A stretch of 64,000 nucleotides of DNA, from positions 1 to 64,000 of the forward strand of contig NZ_BMRN01000014.1 of assembly GCF_014648655.1 (NCBI RefSeq), given 5' to 3'. The position numbers and the translations under genes were made by a program. Shown piece after piece: positions 51,746-60,023 of the stretch. The DNA comes from Streptomyces atratus (lineage in GTDB: Bacteria > Actinomycetota > Actinomycetes > Streptomycetales > Streptomycetaceae). The stretch's first letter is position 1, and each line of letters begins with the position of its first letter. The notes under the pieces were generated by a model. It saw nothing but the letters and a program-made list of their open reading frames with translations, did not search any database and had not been told where the DNA came from.

Positions 51746-52387
51746 CTAGCGGAGCGCGTCCGCCACCTCGCGGGCCGCGTCCACGACTCGGGGGCCGACG
51801 CGTTCGGGTACGGCGTCGGCGAGCATCACCACGCCCACGCTCCCCTCGACCCCCGTCACCCCCATCAGCGCGGCCGCCGCCCCGCTCGCCCCGGCTTCCA
51901 GTTCGCCGTGGGTGAGGGTGAAGGCGGTCTCACCCACCGGCTTCTGGCGGGCGGCGAGGATCGCCCGGCCCGCGGCACCCCGGTCCAGCGGGTGACGGAA
52001 GCCGGCCCGGTAGGCCACGTGGTAGTCGGTCCAGGTCGGCTCGACGACCGCGACCGCCAGCGCGTCGCTGCCGTCGACCAGCGTGAGATGGGCGGTGGCC
52101 CCGATGTCCTCGGCGAGGGACCGCAGTGCGGGCAGTGCGGCTTCCCGTACGAGCGGATGCACCTGGCGGCCCAGGCGCAGCACGCCGAGGCCGACCCTGG
52201 CCCGGCCGCCCAGATCGCGGCGTACCAGGGCGTGTTGTTCCAGGGTGGCCAGCAGACGGTAGACCACGGTTCGGTTGACGCCGAGTTTGTTGGACAACTC
52301 GGTGACGGTCAGGCCGTGGTCGGTGTCGGCGAGCAGTTTGAGGACCCGTAGTCCCCGGTCGAGAGTCTGGGAAGTCTCCGCGGTCAC
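51746..52387 (-). CDS. IclR-family transcriptional regulator
   Basis: 213 residues from a GTG at 52387 behind GAGGAG. The winged HTH (LDRGLRVLKLLADTDHGLTV, TELSNKLGVNRTVVYRLLAT) is followed by the IclR effector domain (VGLGVLRLGRQVHPLVREAA, HLTLVDGSDALAVAVVEP, RAGFRHPLDRGAAGRAILA). Length is slightly shorter than usual. No coupled catabolic gene is seen, so its target is unknown. Confidence 0.9.
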   Translation of the reverse strand: MTAETSQTLDRGLRVLKLLADTDHGLTVTELSNKLGVNRTVVYRLLATLEQHALVRRDLGGRARVGLGVLRLGRQVHPLVREAALPALRSLAEDIGATAHLTLVDGSDALAVAVVEPTWTDYHVAYRAGFRHPLDRGAAGRAILAARQKPVGETAFTLTHGELEAGASGAAAALMGVTGVEGSVGVVMLADAVPERVGPRVVDAAREVADALR

Positions 52388-52725
52388 GACGCCCTCTCCT
52401 CTTTGGTGAGCGGCGGCGGCTGGTTCCCACGGAATGTGTGCCACCGGTCCCAGCGGCGACGCACGGAGAGGCCGCCGGCCTGGCCAAGGCAACCGGCTGC
52501 GCTCCGCGGCGGCGTTGCCACGGGGCGTGCATTTTTTTGGGACAGTAGCGAGCCAGTCCGCTCAGCGGAAGACCTCGTCCAGAATCCGGGCGTCAGCGGA
52601 AGTGGAGTTGCGGTGAAGAACCATAAGCGCCGGTCAGCGCGGCGTCGGCCGAAGCCTGGACGTCTACGCGCGTCCAGGTCGACCGACGCCTCGGCGACGC
52701 TCCGCATACCGGACGTGAACGGTCG
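52388..52725. other. Intergenic region between the IclR gene and the 677-residue protein gene
   Basis: About 340 bases with no convincing gene. A seven-T run at about 52531 stands out in this GC-rich DNA. The hairpin at 52655-52678 lies on the side of the 677-residue gene. The IclR promoter should be near 52388. Confidence 0.4.
52655..52678 (-). terminator. Terminator of the 677-residue secreted protein gene
   Basis: An 8-bp perfect stem (CCTGGACG with CGTCCAGG) and 8-base loop lie 48 bases beyond the stop at 52726. Confidence 0.55.
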
Positions 52726-54759
52726 TTAGCTCAACGTGAACGACTGTTGAACAATTTTTCCGTTCACGAGCACCTCGCAGGCTCTGATCGCCCTCGTCGC
52801 CGGGTCGCGGACGGTGAAGTTGAGGGCGAAGGTGCCGTCTAGTCCGATGACCCGGGTGACGTACGAGTCCGAGGTCTGCTTCCCGTCCGCGGTGCGGCCG
52901 GTCACCGAGACCGTGGCGACGGGGGCGAAGCCCCGGCCGGTCACCTGGACCACCGTGCCGAGGGGCCCCTCGGACGGCGAGAGCGCGAAGGACGGTCCGG
53001 CGGGGACGGTCCCGTCCTGGACGGTGAACGCCGCCGTCTCGGTGCGCGGGTTGACGAGGACCTCCCGGACCCGGATCGCGACGGTGTCGGTGGCGTTGAC
53101 CGTGAAGGTCTGCGAGAACGCCCCGTCCAGCCCGACCACCTTCGTCCTCACCGGGTCGGACGTCTGCGACCCGTCGGCCCGCAGCCCGACGATGGATACG
53201 GTGGCGACCTTCGCGAACCCCTGCCCGAGGACGGTGACGGCGGTGCCCTTCGGCCCGGCCGACGGGGTGAGGACGACAAAGGTCGGGGCGACGGTCAGCG
53301 GGGTGAGGGCCTGCGCTCCTCCCGCGGTGACCTGGAGCGCGTACACGGCGCGCGGGGTGGATCCGGCGACGGTGACCGTGCCGGCGAGCGTTCCGTCGGC
53401 GTTGATCCGGAGGGTGGAGCCGCTGATCCGTGCGCTGTCGCAGGCGCTGCCGTCCGCGGCGCAGAGCGCGGCGGCGGGCGTGGTCCCGGTCGGCCAGTCA
53501 CCGCCGGAGAGGGTGATCGTTCCGCCGGGTTTGACCTTTGCCGCACCTGCCGAGAGCGTCGCGGAGGCGTCGGTCACGGCGAACGGGGTGGTCAGTACGG
53601 TGGCCGGGTCGTTGCCCTCGTCGACCTGGATCGCGGCGATGGCCGGGTCGGAGACGGTGAAGTCTGCGCTGAACGTGCCGTCGGCGGTGCTCTTCACATA
53701 GACGGCGGTGTCGTCGAGCGTCGTCCCGCTCGCGTCCAGGGCGACGGTGTTGATCCACCGGTCCTGGAAGTAGTTGCTGCCGGTGACCTTGATGACGCTG
53801 CCCAGCGGGGCGCCGGGGCGGGAGAGCGCGATGGTCCGCGGGCCGCCGGGGACGTACGCCTTGACGGTCAGAGGTGCGGTCGCCTCCTTCGTACCGTCGC
53901 CGACCTTCACCAGGTACGAGCCGTCGGCCACGGCGCCGGCGGCGGCGAGCACCGCACTTCCGGTCAGCTCCCCCGAGCTGCTGATCGCGAGGGTGCCGGA
54001 GACGAACTTTCCGGTGTCGCAGCCACCGCCGTCCGCCGCGCACAGAGAGGGCACGGGGGTGGCGCCGGCGGTCCACAGGCTGCCTGTCAGGGCGACCGCG
54101 GTGGACGGCCGGACGGCGGTGGTGGGCGCGGTCAGAGTGGCGGGCAGGCCCGCGGTGCCCTCGGCGGTGACGGTGCCGATGGAGCCGCCGCCGCTGATCA
54201 CGTCGCACGGGGTCTCGTACGTGGAACCGAGCACCTTCGTACGCGTCAGATTGCGTACCGGGGTGAAGGAGATCGGCCCCTTCGCACTGGCGGGGATGAT
54301 GAAGTCCCCTTCGTACGGCGGGATCTCGATCGGCTTCCCGGACGGGATGTCGAGGTTGATCTGGGGTCCGGTGACGGTGACCGTGCCGGTCGCGCCGCCC
54401 GACATGGCGAAGTCGATGCTGGGGGTGGTGGGCACATCGCTCAGGCTGAGTCCGCTGGTGGCGGGCGACGGGCCGAGGGTGACCTTGGCGTGGACCTTGC
54501 CGCCCGGGTCGACGACGGCCGGCGAGAGGTCGACACTCATCTGCTGCGGCCCGGTGGCCTCGCCCTGGCCGGCGGGCAGGGAGCAGTGGACGGTCGGGGT
54601 GACCGTGCCGGCGTGGGCGACGGGGGCGAGTGCGACGGCCCCGCCGGTCCAGACGAGCACGGCCCCGGCCGTGAGGGCGACGGCACGGCGTAACACCGCA
54701 CCCGGCCTTTCCGGTCTTCTCGATCCGTCCGGTCTTCTCGATCTCGGCCGTACGAACAT
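52726..54759 (-). CDS. Large secreted protein with Ig/TIG-like repeats
   Basis: 677 residues. The signal peptide (AVALTAGAVLVWTGGAVAL, cleaving at A-H-A) leads to a domain shared with the upstream 551-residue gene: TVTPTVHCSLPAGQGEATGP, then EIPPYEGDFIIPAS and TYETPCDV. Later come TIG-like repeats, including two strongly alike copies near the C-terminus (GPKGTAVTVLGQGFAKVATV and GPLGTVVQVTGRGFAPVATV). Each copy is followed by D-G-x-x-T-S-D and a V-x-G-L-D-G block. No sorting motif or membrane end is visible, so it is released or bound through its domains. Confidence 0.85.
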   Translation of the reverse strand: MFVRPRSRRPDGSRRPERPGAVLRRAVALTAGAVLVWTGGAVALAPVAHAGTVTPTVHCSLPAGQGEATGPQQMSVDLSPAVVDPGGKVHAKVTLGPSPATSGLSLSDVPTTPSIDFAMSGGATGTVTVTGPQINLDIPSGKPIEIPPYEGDFIIPASAKGPISFTPVRNLTRTKVLGSTYETPCDVISGGGSIGTVTAEGTAGLPATLTAPTTAVRPSTAVALTGSLWTAGATPVPSLCAADGGGCDTGKFVSGTLAISSSGELTGSAVLAAAGAVADGSYLVKVGDGTKEATAPLTVKAYVPGGPRTIALSRPGAPLGSVIKVTGSNYFQDRWINTVALDASGTTLDDTAVYVKSTADGTFSADFTVSDPAIAAIQVDEGNDPATVLTTPFAVTDASATLSAGAAKVKPGGTITLSGGDWPTGTTPAAALCAADGSACDSARISGSTLRINADGTLAGTVTVAGSTPRAVYALQVTAGGAQALTPLTVAPTFVVLTPSAGPKGTAVTVLGQGFAKVATVSIVGLRADGSQTSDPVRTKVVGLDGAFSQTFTVNATDTVAIRVREVLVNPRTETAAFTVQDGTVPAGPSFALSPSEGPLGTVVQVTGRGFAPVATVSVTGRTADGKQTSDSYVTRVIGLDGTFALNFTVRDPATRAIRACEVLVNGKIVQQSFTLS

Positions 54760-54804
54760 GCGGCTCCTCCATGGCTACGGGAATTCTCCGAATTCGAAAT
54801 GGCG

Positions 54805-54844
54805 ACGCCCGCCTGCTCCATTGCGATACGGAGCAGGCGGGCGT
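54805..54844 (-). terminator. Terminator between the paralogous secreted-protein genes
   Basis: A perfect 15-bp stem (ACGCCCGCCTGCTCC with GGAGCAGGCGGGCGT) with a 10-base loop lies 25 bases beyond the stop of the 551-residue gene and 46 bases before the start of the 677-residue gene. Confidence 0.85.
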
Positions 54845-54869
54845 CTCCGGGTCTTTCCCCCGACGGTTC

Positions 54870-56525
54870 TCAGAGAAGAGTGAGTGTCAGGGTGGCGCTG
54901 TAATCTCCGGGCCGGGTGAATCCGGGAACCTTCAGGGTGAGATCGGCGTCGGCGTCGAATTGGCCGCCGGTGAACGGACGGGACCCGTCCGGATTCATCC
55001 GGCAGAGGCTCGCCGCCTCGCTCCCGAGCGCGGCGGGCGACCCGGCCACCGGCACCCCCACACTCCCGTTCTGCGCCGTGCACTTGGGTGTCCACCGGAC
55101 GGCGCTCGCCGGGATGGTGCCCCCGTCGGCGCTGGTGAAGCCGGTGAGGGTGGCGGTCAGGGACCAGCCGCTGTTGACGCCGCGGGCGTCCTCCACCTCG
55201 ACCCGGTTGAGCCGGGAGCGCTGCACACCGCTGCCGGTGCCCAGGACCGTCGTACCGAAGTCGACGGTGTCACCGTCCTGGACCATGGACAGTGTCCCGG
55301 CCCTGACCGAGGTGTTCAGCTTCTGGTCGGCGGTGCCGCCGCCTCCTCCGCCGCCCGTGGAGACGGTGAACGGGGCGGTCCGTACGGTGGCCGGGTCGTT
55401 GCCCTCGTCGGCCTGGACGGCGACGACGGCATCGGAGATCACGGTGAACTCGACGGCGAAGGTGCCGTCCGATCCGCTCTTGACGTAGACCGCGCTGTCG
55501 TCGAGCCCGGTGCCCGTCGCATCGAGGCCGATGACATTGATCCAGCGGTCCGGGTTGTAGTTCCTGCCGCTGACCGTGATCACGCTGCCGACCGGTCCGC
55601 TGCTCCGCGAGAGCGAGATCTCCCGCTCGCCGGCCGCGACGGCCTTGACGGTGAGGGGAGCGGTGGCTTCCTTCGTACCGTCGTTGACCTTCACCTCGTA
55701 CGCGCCGTCCGGCACCGCCCCGGCCTCCGCGAGGGTGGCCGTACCGTGCAGCGTTCCGTAACTGTCGATGGTGAGGGTGTGGCCCTTGAACTTCAGCGGA
55801 TCACAGCCGCCACCACCCACCGCACAGAGCGAAGGCACGGGTGCGCCGCCCGGCGTCCAGCCCGAACCACCCAGCGTCACAGGGGTGTTGGGGCGTACGG
55901 GATCGGCGGGTGCGGTCAGGGTGGCGGGCTCGGAGCCGGTGCCCTCCACCATGACGGTGCCGACGCTGCCGCCCCCGTCGACCACGTCGCAGGGCGTCTC
56001 GAAGACCGAGCCGAGCACCTTGGTCTGCGTCAGCGTACGGACCGGGGCGAACGAGATGTCGCCGGAGGCATCCGCCGGGACCAGGAAGTCACCCTCGTAC
56101 GGCGGGAGTTCGATGGGCGTCTTGGCCGGGATGTCCATCGTGAACTCGGCGCCCCGCACGGTGACGGTTCCGGTGGCCCCGCCGGACATGGCGAGGTCGA
56201 GGCTGGGGATGGTCGGCACGTCCTCCAGCGCGAGAGCGCTGGTCGCGGGGGACGGGCCGAGCGTGACCTTCGCGTGCACCTTGCCGCCCGGGGCGACGAC
56301 CGCGGGCGACAGCTCGACGGTCATCTGCTGCGGCCCGGCCGCCTCGCCCTGACCGGCGGGCAGGGTGCAGTGGACGGTCGGGGTGACCGTACCGGCTGTC
56401 TGCTGCCCGGCCGGTGGCGCGGCCTGGGCAGTGGCCCCGACGCAGCTCAGGGACAGTACGAAGCAGGCAGCGAGCAGACCGGTCACGCCGGGTCTTCGTC
56501 GTCGGATCACCAGACACCCCTCCAT
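54870..56525 (-). CDS. Secreted protein with shared N-domain and WxL-like C-terminus
   Basis: 551 residues from the ATG at 56525. After a signal peptide (GVTGLLAACFVLSLSCVG) comes the domain shared with the downstream paralog (TVTPTVHCTLPAGQGEAAGP, ELPPYEGDFLVPAD, VFETPCDV). Then come TIG-like repeats, a poly-Gly linker and a C-terminal 120 residues resembling a WxL surface domain: GDTVDFGTTVLG, EVEDARGVNSGWSLTATLTG (the D-x-R-G..GW-x-L pattern) and GDYSATLTLTLL. WxL domains bind Gram-positive cell walls, so it is probably wall-associated. Confidence 0.85.
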   Translation of the reverse strand: MEGCLVIRRRRPGVTGLLAACFVLSLSCVGATAQAAPPAGQQTAGTVTPTVHCTLPAGQGEAAGPQQMTVELSPAVVAPGGKVHAKVTLGPSPATSALALEDVPTIPSLDLAMSGGATGTVTVRGAEFTMDIPAKTPIELPPYEGDFLVPADASGDISFAPVRTLTQTKVLGSVFETPCDVVDGGGSVGTVMVEGTGSEPATLTAPADPVRPNTPVTLGGSGWTPGGAPVPSLCAVGGGGCDPLKFKGHTLTIDSYGTLHGTATLAEAGAVPDGAYEVKVNDGTKEATAPLTVKAVAAGEREISLSRSSGPVGSVITVSGRNYNPDRWINVIGLDATGTGLDDSAVYVKSGSDGTFAVEFTVISDAVVAVQADEGNDPATVRTAPFTVSTGGGGGGGTADQKLNTSVRAGTLSMVQDGDTVDFGTTVLGTGSGVQRSRLNRVEVEDARGVNSGWSLTATLTGFTSADGGTIPASAVRWTPKCTAQNGSVGVPVAGSPAALGSEAASLCRMNPDGSRPFTGGQFDADADLTLKVPGFTRPGDYSATLTLTLL

Positions 56526-56797
56526 GGCCCATTGATTGCGCACATTGAGGAGGTCGCGTGCAGAGAAGTCAAGAGAGAATTGACTGATCCTTATCCGGAG
56601 ATTGATCGTTATCTGAAATGCCCGAAAAGCATTTCTACAAGCACTTTCCACGCACCTGTTGACATCTCTTGACATCTCCGAAGATCACAGTTTCACTGCA
56701 TCCGACATGCCGGGCCCGGCACGCGGATCCGCAAGAAGATCGCATACGGCGATTTCTTCGAATCCGCGGAATTCAACCGGAAGGAGTCCCTCCCGTC

Positions 56798-57367
56798 ATG
56801 TCGATCACTTCTGTACGGCCGTCGAGAGTACGGCCGTCGAACCGAAGACGCGTCCGCGTCCCGCTCGTGCTGGCCGCGGCCTGTTCCGTGGCCGGCGCCC
56901 TCGCCCTGGCACCGACGGCCCAGGCGGTGACCCCGCTCACCGCGACGGCCACGTACAACTGCGGAACCTGGGGCAGCGGTCTCGCCACCCTGACCGCCGC
57001 CGACTCGGGCACATCCAAGACCATCAAGATCAACTCCAGCGCGATCACCATGCCGACCGGTACCAGTGCCGACCCGAACAGCATCACGACGACGCTCAAG
57101 CTCACCAAGACCTCGGGCGGCGTCACCAGTCAGGTGCAGTTCTCCGGGAAGACCAACCCCGGCATGACCAGCCCCAACCCGATCACCCTGGGGCCGCTGA
57201 AGCTCACCTCCGGCACCCTGGCGGCGGGTGACACCACGAATTCCGTGGTGCTGTCCGGTCCGCCGAGCGCCACCAACTGGTCACTGCAGATCGTGGCCTC
57301 GTCCCCGACGTCGGCCACGGTTCCGTGTGTGGCCACGGTCAACCAGTCCGCACCGTTCGTCTGGTAG
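56798..57367 (+). CDS. Secreted beta-sandwich protein, two conserved Cys
   Basis: 189 residues from the ATG at 56798, with AAGGAG 11 bases upstream. A signal peptide (VPLVLAAACSVAGALAL, with A-Q-A-V cleavage) is followed by TATYNCGTWGSGLATLTAAD and ends with ATVPCVATVNQ. The two Cys and the beta-strand pattern resemble the N-domain of the two divergent secreted proteins next door, though similarity is weak. Divergent from them across 270 bases. A terminator lies at 57421. Confidence 0.75.
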   Translation: MSITSVRPSRVRPSNRRRVRVPLVLAAACSVAGALALAPTAQAVTPLTATATYNCGTWGSGLATLTAADSGTSKTIKINSSAITMPTGTSADPNSITTTLKLTKTSGGVTSQVQFSGKTNPGMTSPNPITLGPLKLTSGTLAAGDTTNSVVLSGPPSATNWSLQIVASSPTSATVPCVATVNQSAPFVW

Positions 57368-57420
57368 CCGTTCGTCGACAGTCGTTCGTTCGGCAGCCGC
57401 ACCCGATCCGCACGAACGAC

Positions 57421-57462
57421 GCCGGCCCGGAGCGAGGACCGCTGTCCCCGCTCCGGGCCGGC
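57421..57462. terminator. Bidirectional terminator between the small secreted protein and the helicase
   Basis: A perfect 14-bp stem (GCCGGCCCGGAGCG with CGCTCCGGGCCGGC) with a 14-base loop lies between convergent stops at 57367 and 57480. Confidence 0.85.
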
Positions 57463-57479
57463 ACTCCACGAGAGCCACC

Positions 57480-59261
57480 TCACGTCATACGGGTGGCCCA
57501 CTCCTGCACCTTCTGGATCCGCTGCTGGATCTGCCCGGCCGTGGCCTCCGCACTCGGCGGCCCGCCGCACACCCGTCGCAGCTCGGTGTGGATCACACCG
57601 TGCGGCTTGCCGCTCTGATGCGTGTACGCCGACACCATCGTGTTGAGCTGCTTGCGCAGCCCCAGCAGCTGCTTGTGCGTGACCACCGGCCGCGCCTCGG
57701 CCGGCTTCTCCAGCAGATCGGCATCCGCGGCCGGCTTCTGGCGGCTGTGCGCGATCTGCCGGGTCTGCCGCTTCTGGAGCAGCAACTGCACCTGATCGGG
57801 TTCCAGGAGCCCCGGAATCCCCAGGTAGTCCTGCTCCTCCTCGCTCCCGGGGTGTGCCTGCATGCCGAATTCGGCACCGTCGTACAGCACCCGGTCGAAG
57901 ACCGCGTCGGATTCGAGGGCCTCGAAGGGCAGCTGCTCCTCGGTCTCCTCGTCCTCCAGCTTCTCGGCGTCGGCGAGGAGCTTGTCCTCCTCCGCGAACG
58001 GATTCTCCTCGTCGCTGCCCTTCTTGGGCTTGTCGAGGACGTGGTCCCGCTCGACCTCCATCTCGTTGGCGAAGTCGAGGAGCATCGGGATGGTCGGTAC
58101 GAAGACGGAAGCGGTCTCGCCGCGCCTGCGCGAACGCACAAAACGGCCGACGGCCTGCGCGAAGAAGAGCGGCGTGGAGATGGTGGTGGCGTACACGCCC
58201 ACGGCGAGGCGCGGCACGTCGACGCCCTCCGACACCATGCGGACCGCGACCATCCAGCGCGATTCGTCCTCGCTGAACCGGTCGATCTTCTTCGACGCGG
58301 CCTTCTCGTCGGAGAGGACCACGGTGGCTTTCTCGCCCGTGACCCTCTTGAGGATCTTGGCGTACTCGCGCGCCGACTCCTGATCGGTGGCGATGACGAG
58401 CCCACCGGCATCCGGAATGCCCTTGCGCACCTCGGTCAGCCGCTTGTCGGCGGCGCTCAGCACATTGGGGATCCAGTCCCCGGTGGGCGACAGTGCGGTA
58501 CGCCAGGCCTGCCCGATGGCGTCCTTGGTCATCGGCTCGCCGAGCCGGGCGGCGATCTCGTCACCGGCCTTGGTGCGCCAGCGCATGTTGCCGCTGTAAC
58601 TGAGGAAGATCACGGGCCGGACGACGCCGTCGGCGAGCGCGTTGCCGTAGCCGTAGGTGTAGTCGGCCGAGGAGCGCCGGATACCGTCGTTCCCCTCCTC
58701 GTACACGACGAACGGGATCGGGTTGGTGTCGGACCGGAACGGCGTACCGGTGAGCGCGAGGCGACGGGTGGCCGGGTCGAACGCCTCCTGGCAGGCCTCG
58801 CCCCAGGACTTCGAGTCACCGGCGTGGTGGATCTCGTCGAGGATCACGAGGGTCTTGCGCTGCTCGCACCGGTTGCGGTGCAGCATCGGCCGGACGCCGA
58901 CACCCGCGTAGGTGACCGCGACGCCGTCGTACTCCTTGCTCAGCGGGCCTGCGCTGTACTCGGGGTCGAGCTTGATCCCTATCCGGGCCGCTGCCTCGGC
59001 CCACTGCTTCTTCAGGTGCTCGGTCGGCGCGACAACGGTGACCTGCTGCACCACGTGGTGGTGCAGCAGCCATGACGCGAGGGTCAGCGCGAAGGTGGTC
59101 TTCCCCGCGCCGGGGGTGGCGACCGCGAGAAAGTCACGCGGCTGCTCCTGGATGTACTTCTCCATGGCGCCCTGCTGCCAGGCTCGCAGCTTGCCGGCCG
59201 TGCCCCAGGGGGCGCGGCCGGGAAAGGCGGGTGAGAGGTGGTGGGAGGCGGTAGTAGTCAC
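57480..59261 (-). CDS. DEAD/DEAH-like helicase
   Basis: 593 residues from a GTG at 59261. Superfamily 2 motifs are all present: Walker A ATPGAGKTTFALTLA, Walker B VILDEIHHAGDS (DEIH), motif III SGTP-like (ALTGTPFRSD), motif IV-VI with MVSEGVDVPRLAV and FFAQAVGRFVRSRRRG (Q-x-x-G-R-x-x-R). A C-terminal acidic and helical region (about 430-593) is outside the core. Best seen as a stand-alone SF2 helicase similar to restriction/DNA-repair type enzymes. No nuclease domain visible. Confidence 0.93.
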   Translation of the reverse strand: MTTTASHHLSPAFPGRAPWGTAGKLRAWQQGAMEKYIQEQPRDFLAVATPGAGKTTFALTLASWLLHHHVVQQVTVVAPTEHLKKQWAEAAARIGIKLDPEYSAGPLSKEYDGVAVTYAGVGVRPMLHRNRCEQRKTLVILDEIHHAGDSKSWGEACQEAFDPATRRLALTGTPFRSDTNPIPFVVYEEGNDGIRRSSADYTYGYGNALADGVVRPVIFLSYSGNMRWRTKAGDEIAARLGEPMTKDAIGQAWRTALSPTGDWIPNVLSAADKRLTEVRKGIPDAGGLVIATDQESAREYAKILKRVTGEKATVVLSDEKAASKKIDRFSEDESRWMVAVRMVSEGVDVPRLAVGVYATTISTPLFFAQAVGRFVRSRRRGETASVFVPTIPMLLDFANEMEVERDHVLDKPKKGSDEENPFAEEDKLLADAEKLEDEETEEQLPFEALESDAVFDRVLYDGAEFGMQAHPGSEEEQDYLGIPGLLEPDQVQLLLQKRQTRQIAHSRQKPAADADLLEKPAEARPVVTHKQLLGLRKQLNTMVSAYTHQSGKPHGVIHTELRRVCGGPPSAEATAGQIQQRIQKVQEWATRMT

Positions 59262-59338
59262 GGTCTCCGGTTCGGGGCTCTCGGGTACGTGGGGCGCTGT
59301 CCGTACGGGCCGGGACGGACTCGCACGCGATACGACAA

Positions 59339-59364
59339 CCGGGCCACCCTACCGGGGGGCCCGG
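59339..59364 (-). terminator. Terminator-like hairpin between doc and the helicase gene
   Basis: A 7-bp stem (CCGGGCC with GGCCCGG) with a 12-base loop lies between the doc stop at 59426 and the helicase start at 59261. Confidence 0.5.
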
Positions 59365-59425
59365 CGGAACCCCGTATGAACGAGCGGTGGTTCGGCGCCG
59401 CTGAGACCCTCTTCACAGAGCAGCG

Positions 59426-59794
59426 TTACGCGGCGAACCCGGGGAGCCGTTCCGCGATCCTGGGCATGTCGAGGGCCCCCTGGCACACGTCCAGCACGAA
59501 CTTCTCGGCCTCGTCGACATCGAAGTCCGCGCTCAGGCGATGCCCGTTGATGTGCAGGAAGACCCAGGTGGCATACCAGGCAATGCGCTTGTTTCCGTCG
59601 ACGAGCGCATGATTGCGCGCCAGGGACTCCATGAGCGCCGCGGCCTTCTGCCACACGTCCGGATAGGCGTCCTGGCCGAACACGCTCGCCTGCGGGCGGG
59701 CAAGCGCCGAATCGAGCAGCCCGTAGTCGCGCACCTCGGCGGCCCCGAGGCGCTCGGCGAGGTTGAGCAGCTCGGGAAGTGTCAGGTACTTCAT
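59426..59794 (-). CDS. Doc-type toxin (Fic fold)
   Basis: 122 residues. The Fic/Doc motif is HALVDGNKRIAW, with His62, Asp66 and Asn68-Lys69-Arg70. The rest of the fold (YLTLPELLNLAERLGAAEVR, AAALMESLARNH, DFDVDEAEKFVLDVCQG) fits Doc, which phosphorylates EF-Tu in phage P1. Its start codon overlaps the stop of the upstream antitoxin by one base. An RHH-like antitoxin, not the usual Phd type, accompanies it. Confidence 0.9.
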   Translation of the reverse strand: MKYLTLPELLNLAERLGAAEVRDYGLLDSALARPQASVFGQDAYPDVWQKAAALMESLARNHALVDGNKRIAWYATWVFLHINGHRLSADFDVDEAEKFVLDVCQGALDMPRIAERLPGFAA

Positions 59795-59991
59795 CAGGCG
59801 AGCCTCCGGTTGAGCTCCTCACTCACCTTCAGCACGTGGTCCGCGGCCTCGTTGAAGAGGCGCGAGTGTTCGTTTATGGCGGTGATCACCGCGTCGTGGG
59901 CGAACGACTGCATGCTCCGCCCCTCCGACTCGGCGCGTGCACGCAGTGCGTCCAGCTCTTCTTCGGTGAACCGCAGATTCAGACCAGCCAT
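59794..59991 (-). CDS. Ribbon-helix-helix-like antitoxin partner of Doc
   Basis: 65 residues from the ATG at 59991. MAGLNLRFTEEELDALRARA resembles the beta-strand and first helix of a ribbon-helix-helix protein, continuing SEGRSMQSFAHDAVITAINE. A further helical tail (HSRLFNEAADHVLKVSEELN) is the likely toxin-neutralising part. The stop is coupled to doc. An 18-bp perfect palindrome 13 bases upstream is the likely autoregulatory site. Confidence 0.82.
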   Translation of the reverse strand: MAGLNLRFTEEELDALRARAESEGRSMQSFAHDAVITAINEHSRLFNEAADHVLKVSEELNRRLA

Positions 59992-60003
59992 GTACGGATG
60001 GTA

Positions 60004-60021
60004 CCGCGTGGTACCACGCGG
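60004..60021. promoter_or_regulatory. Palindromic operator of the Doc toxin-antitoxin operon
   Basis: CCGCGTGGTACCACGCGG is a perfect 18-bp palindrome lying 13-30 bases before the antitoxin ATG. A further GGTACC at about 59999-60004 touches it. It sits just before the convergently oriented end of the MFS gene at 60024. Confidence 0.78.
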
Positions 60022-60023
60022 CA

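Noticed and set aside
52522..52560. Intrinsic terminator at the T-run near 52531
   Set aside because: There is no stem directly before the seven Ts on either strand.
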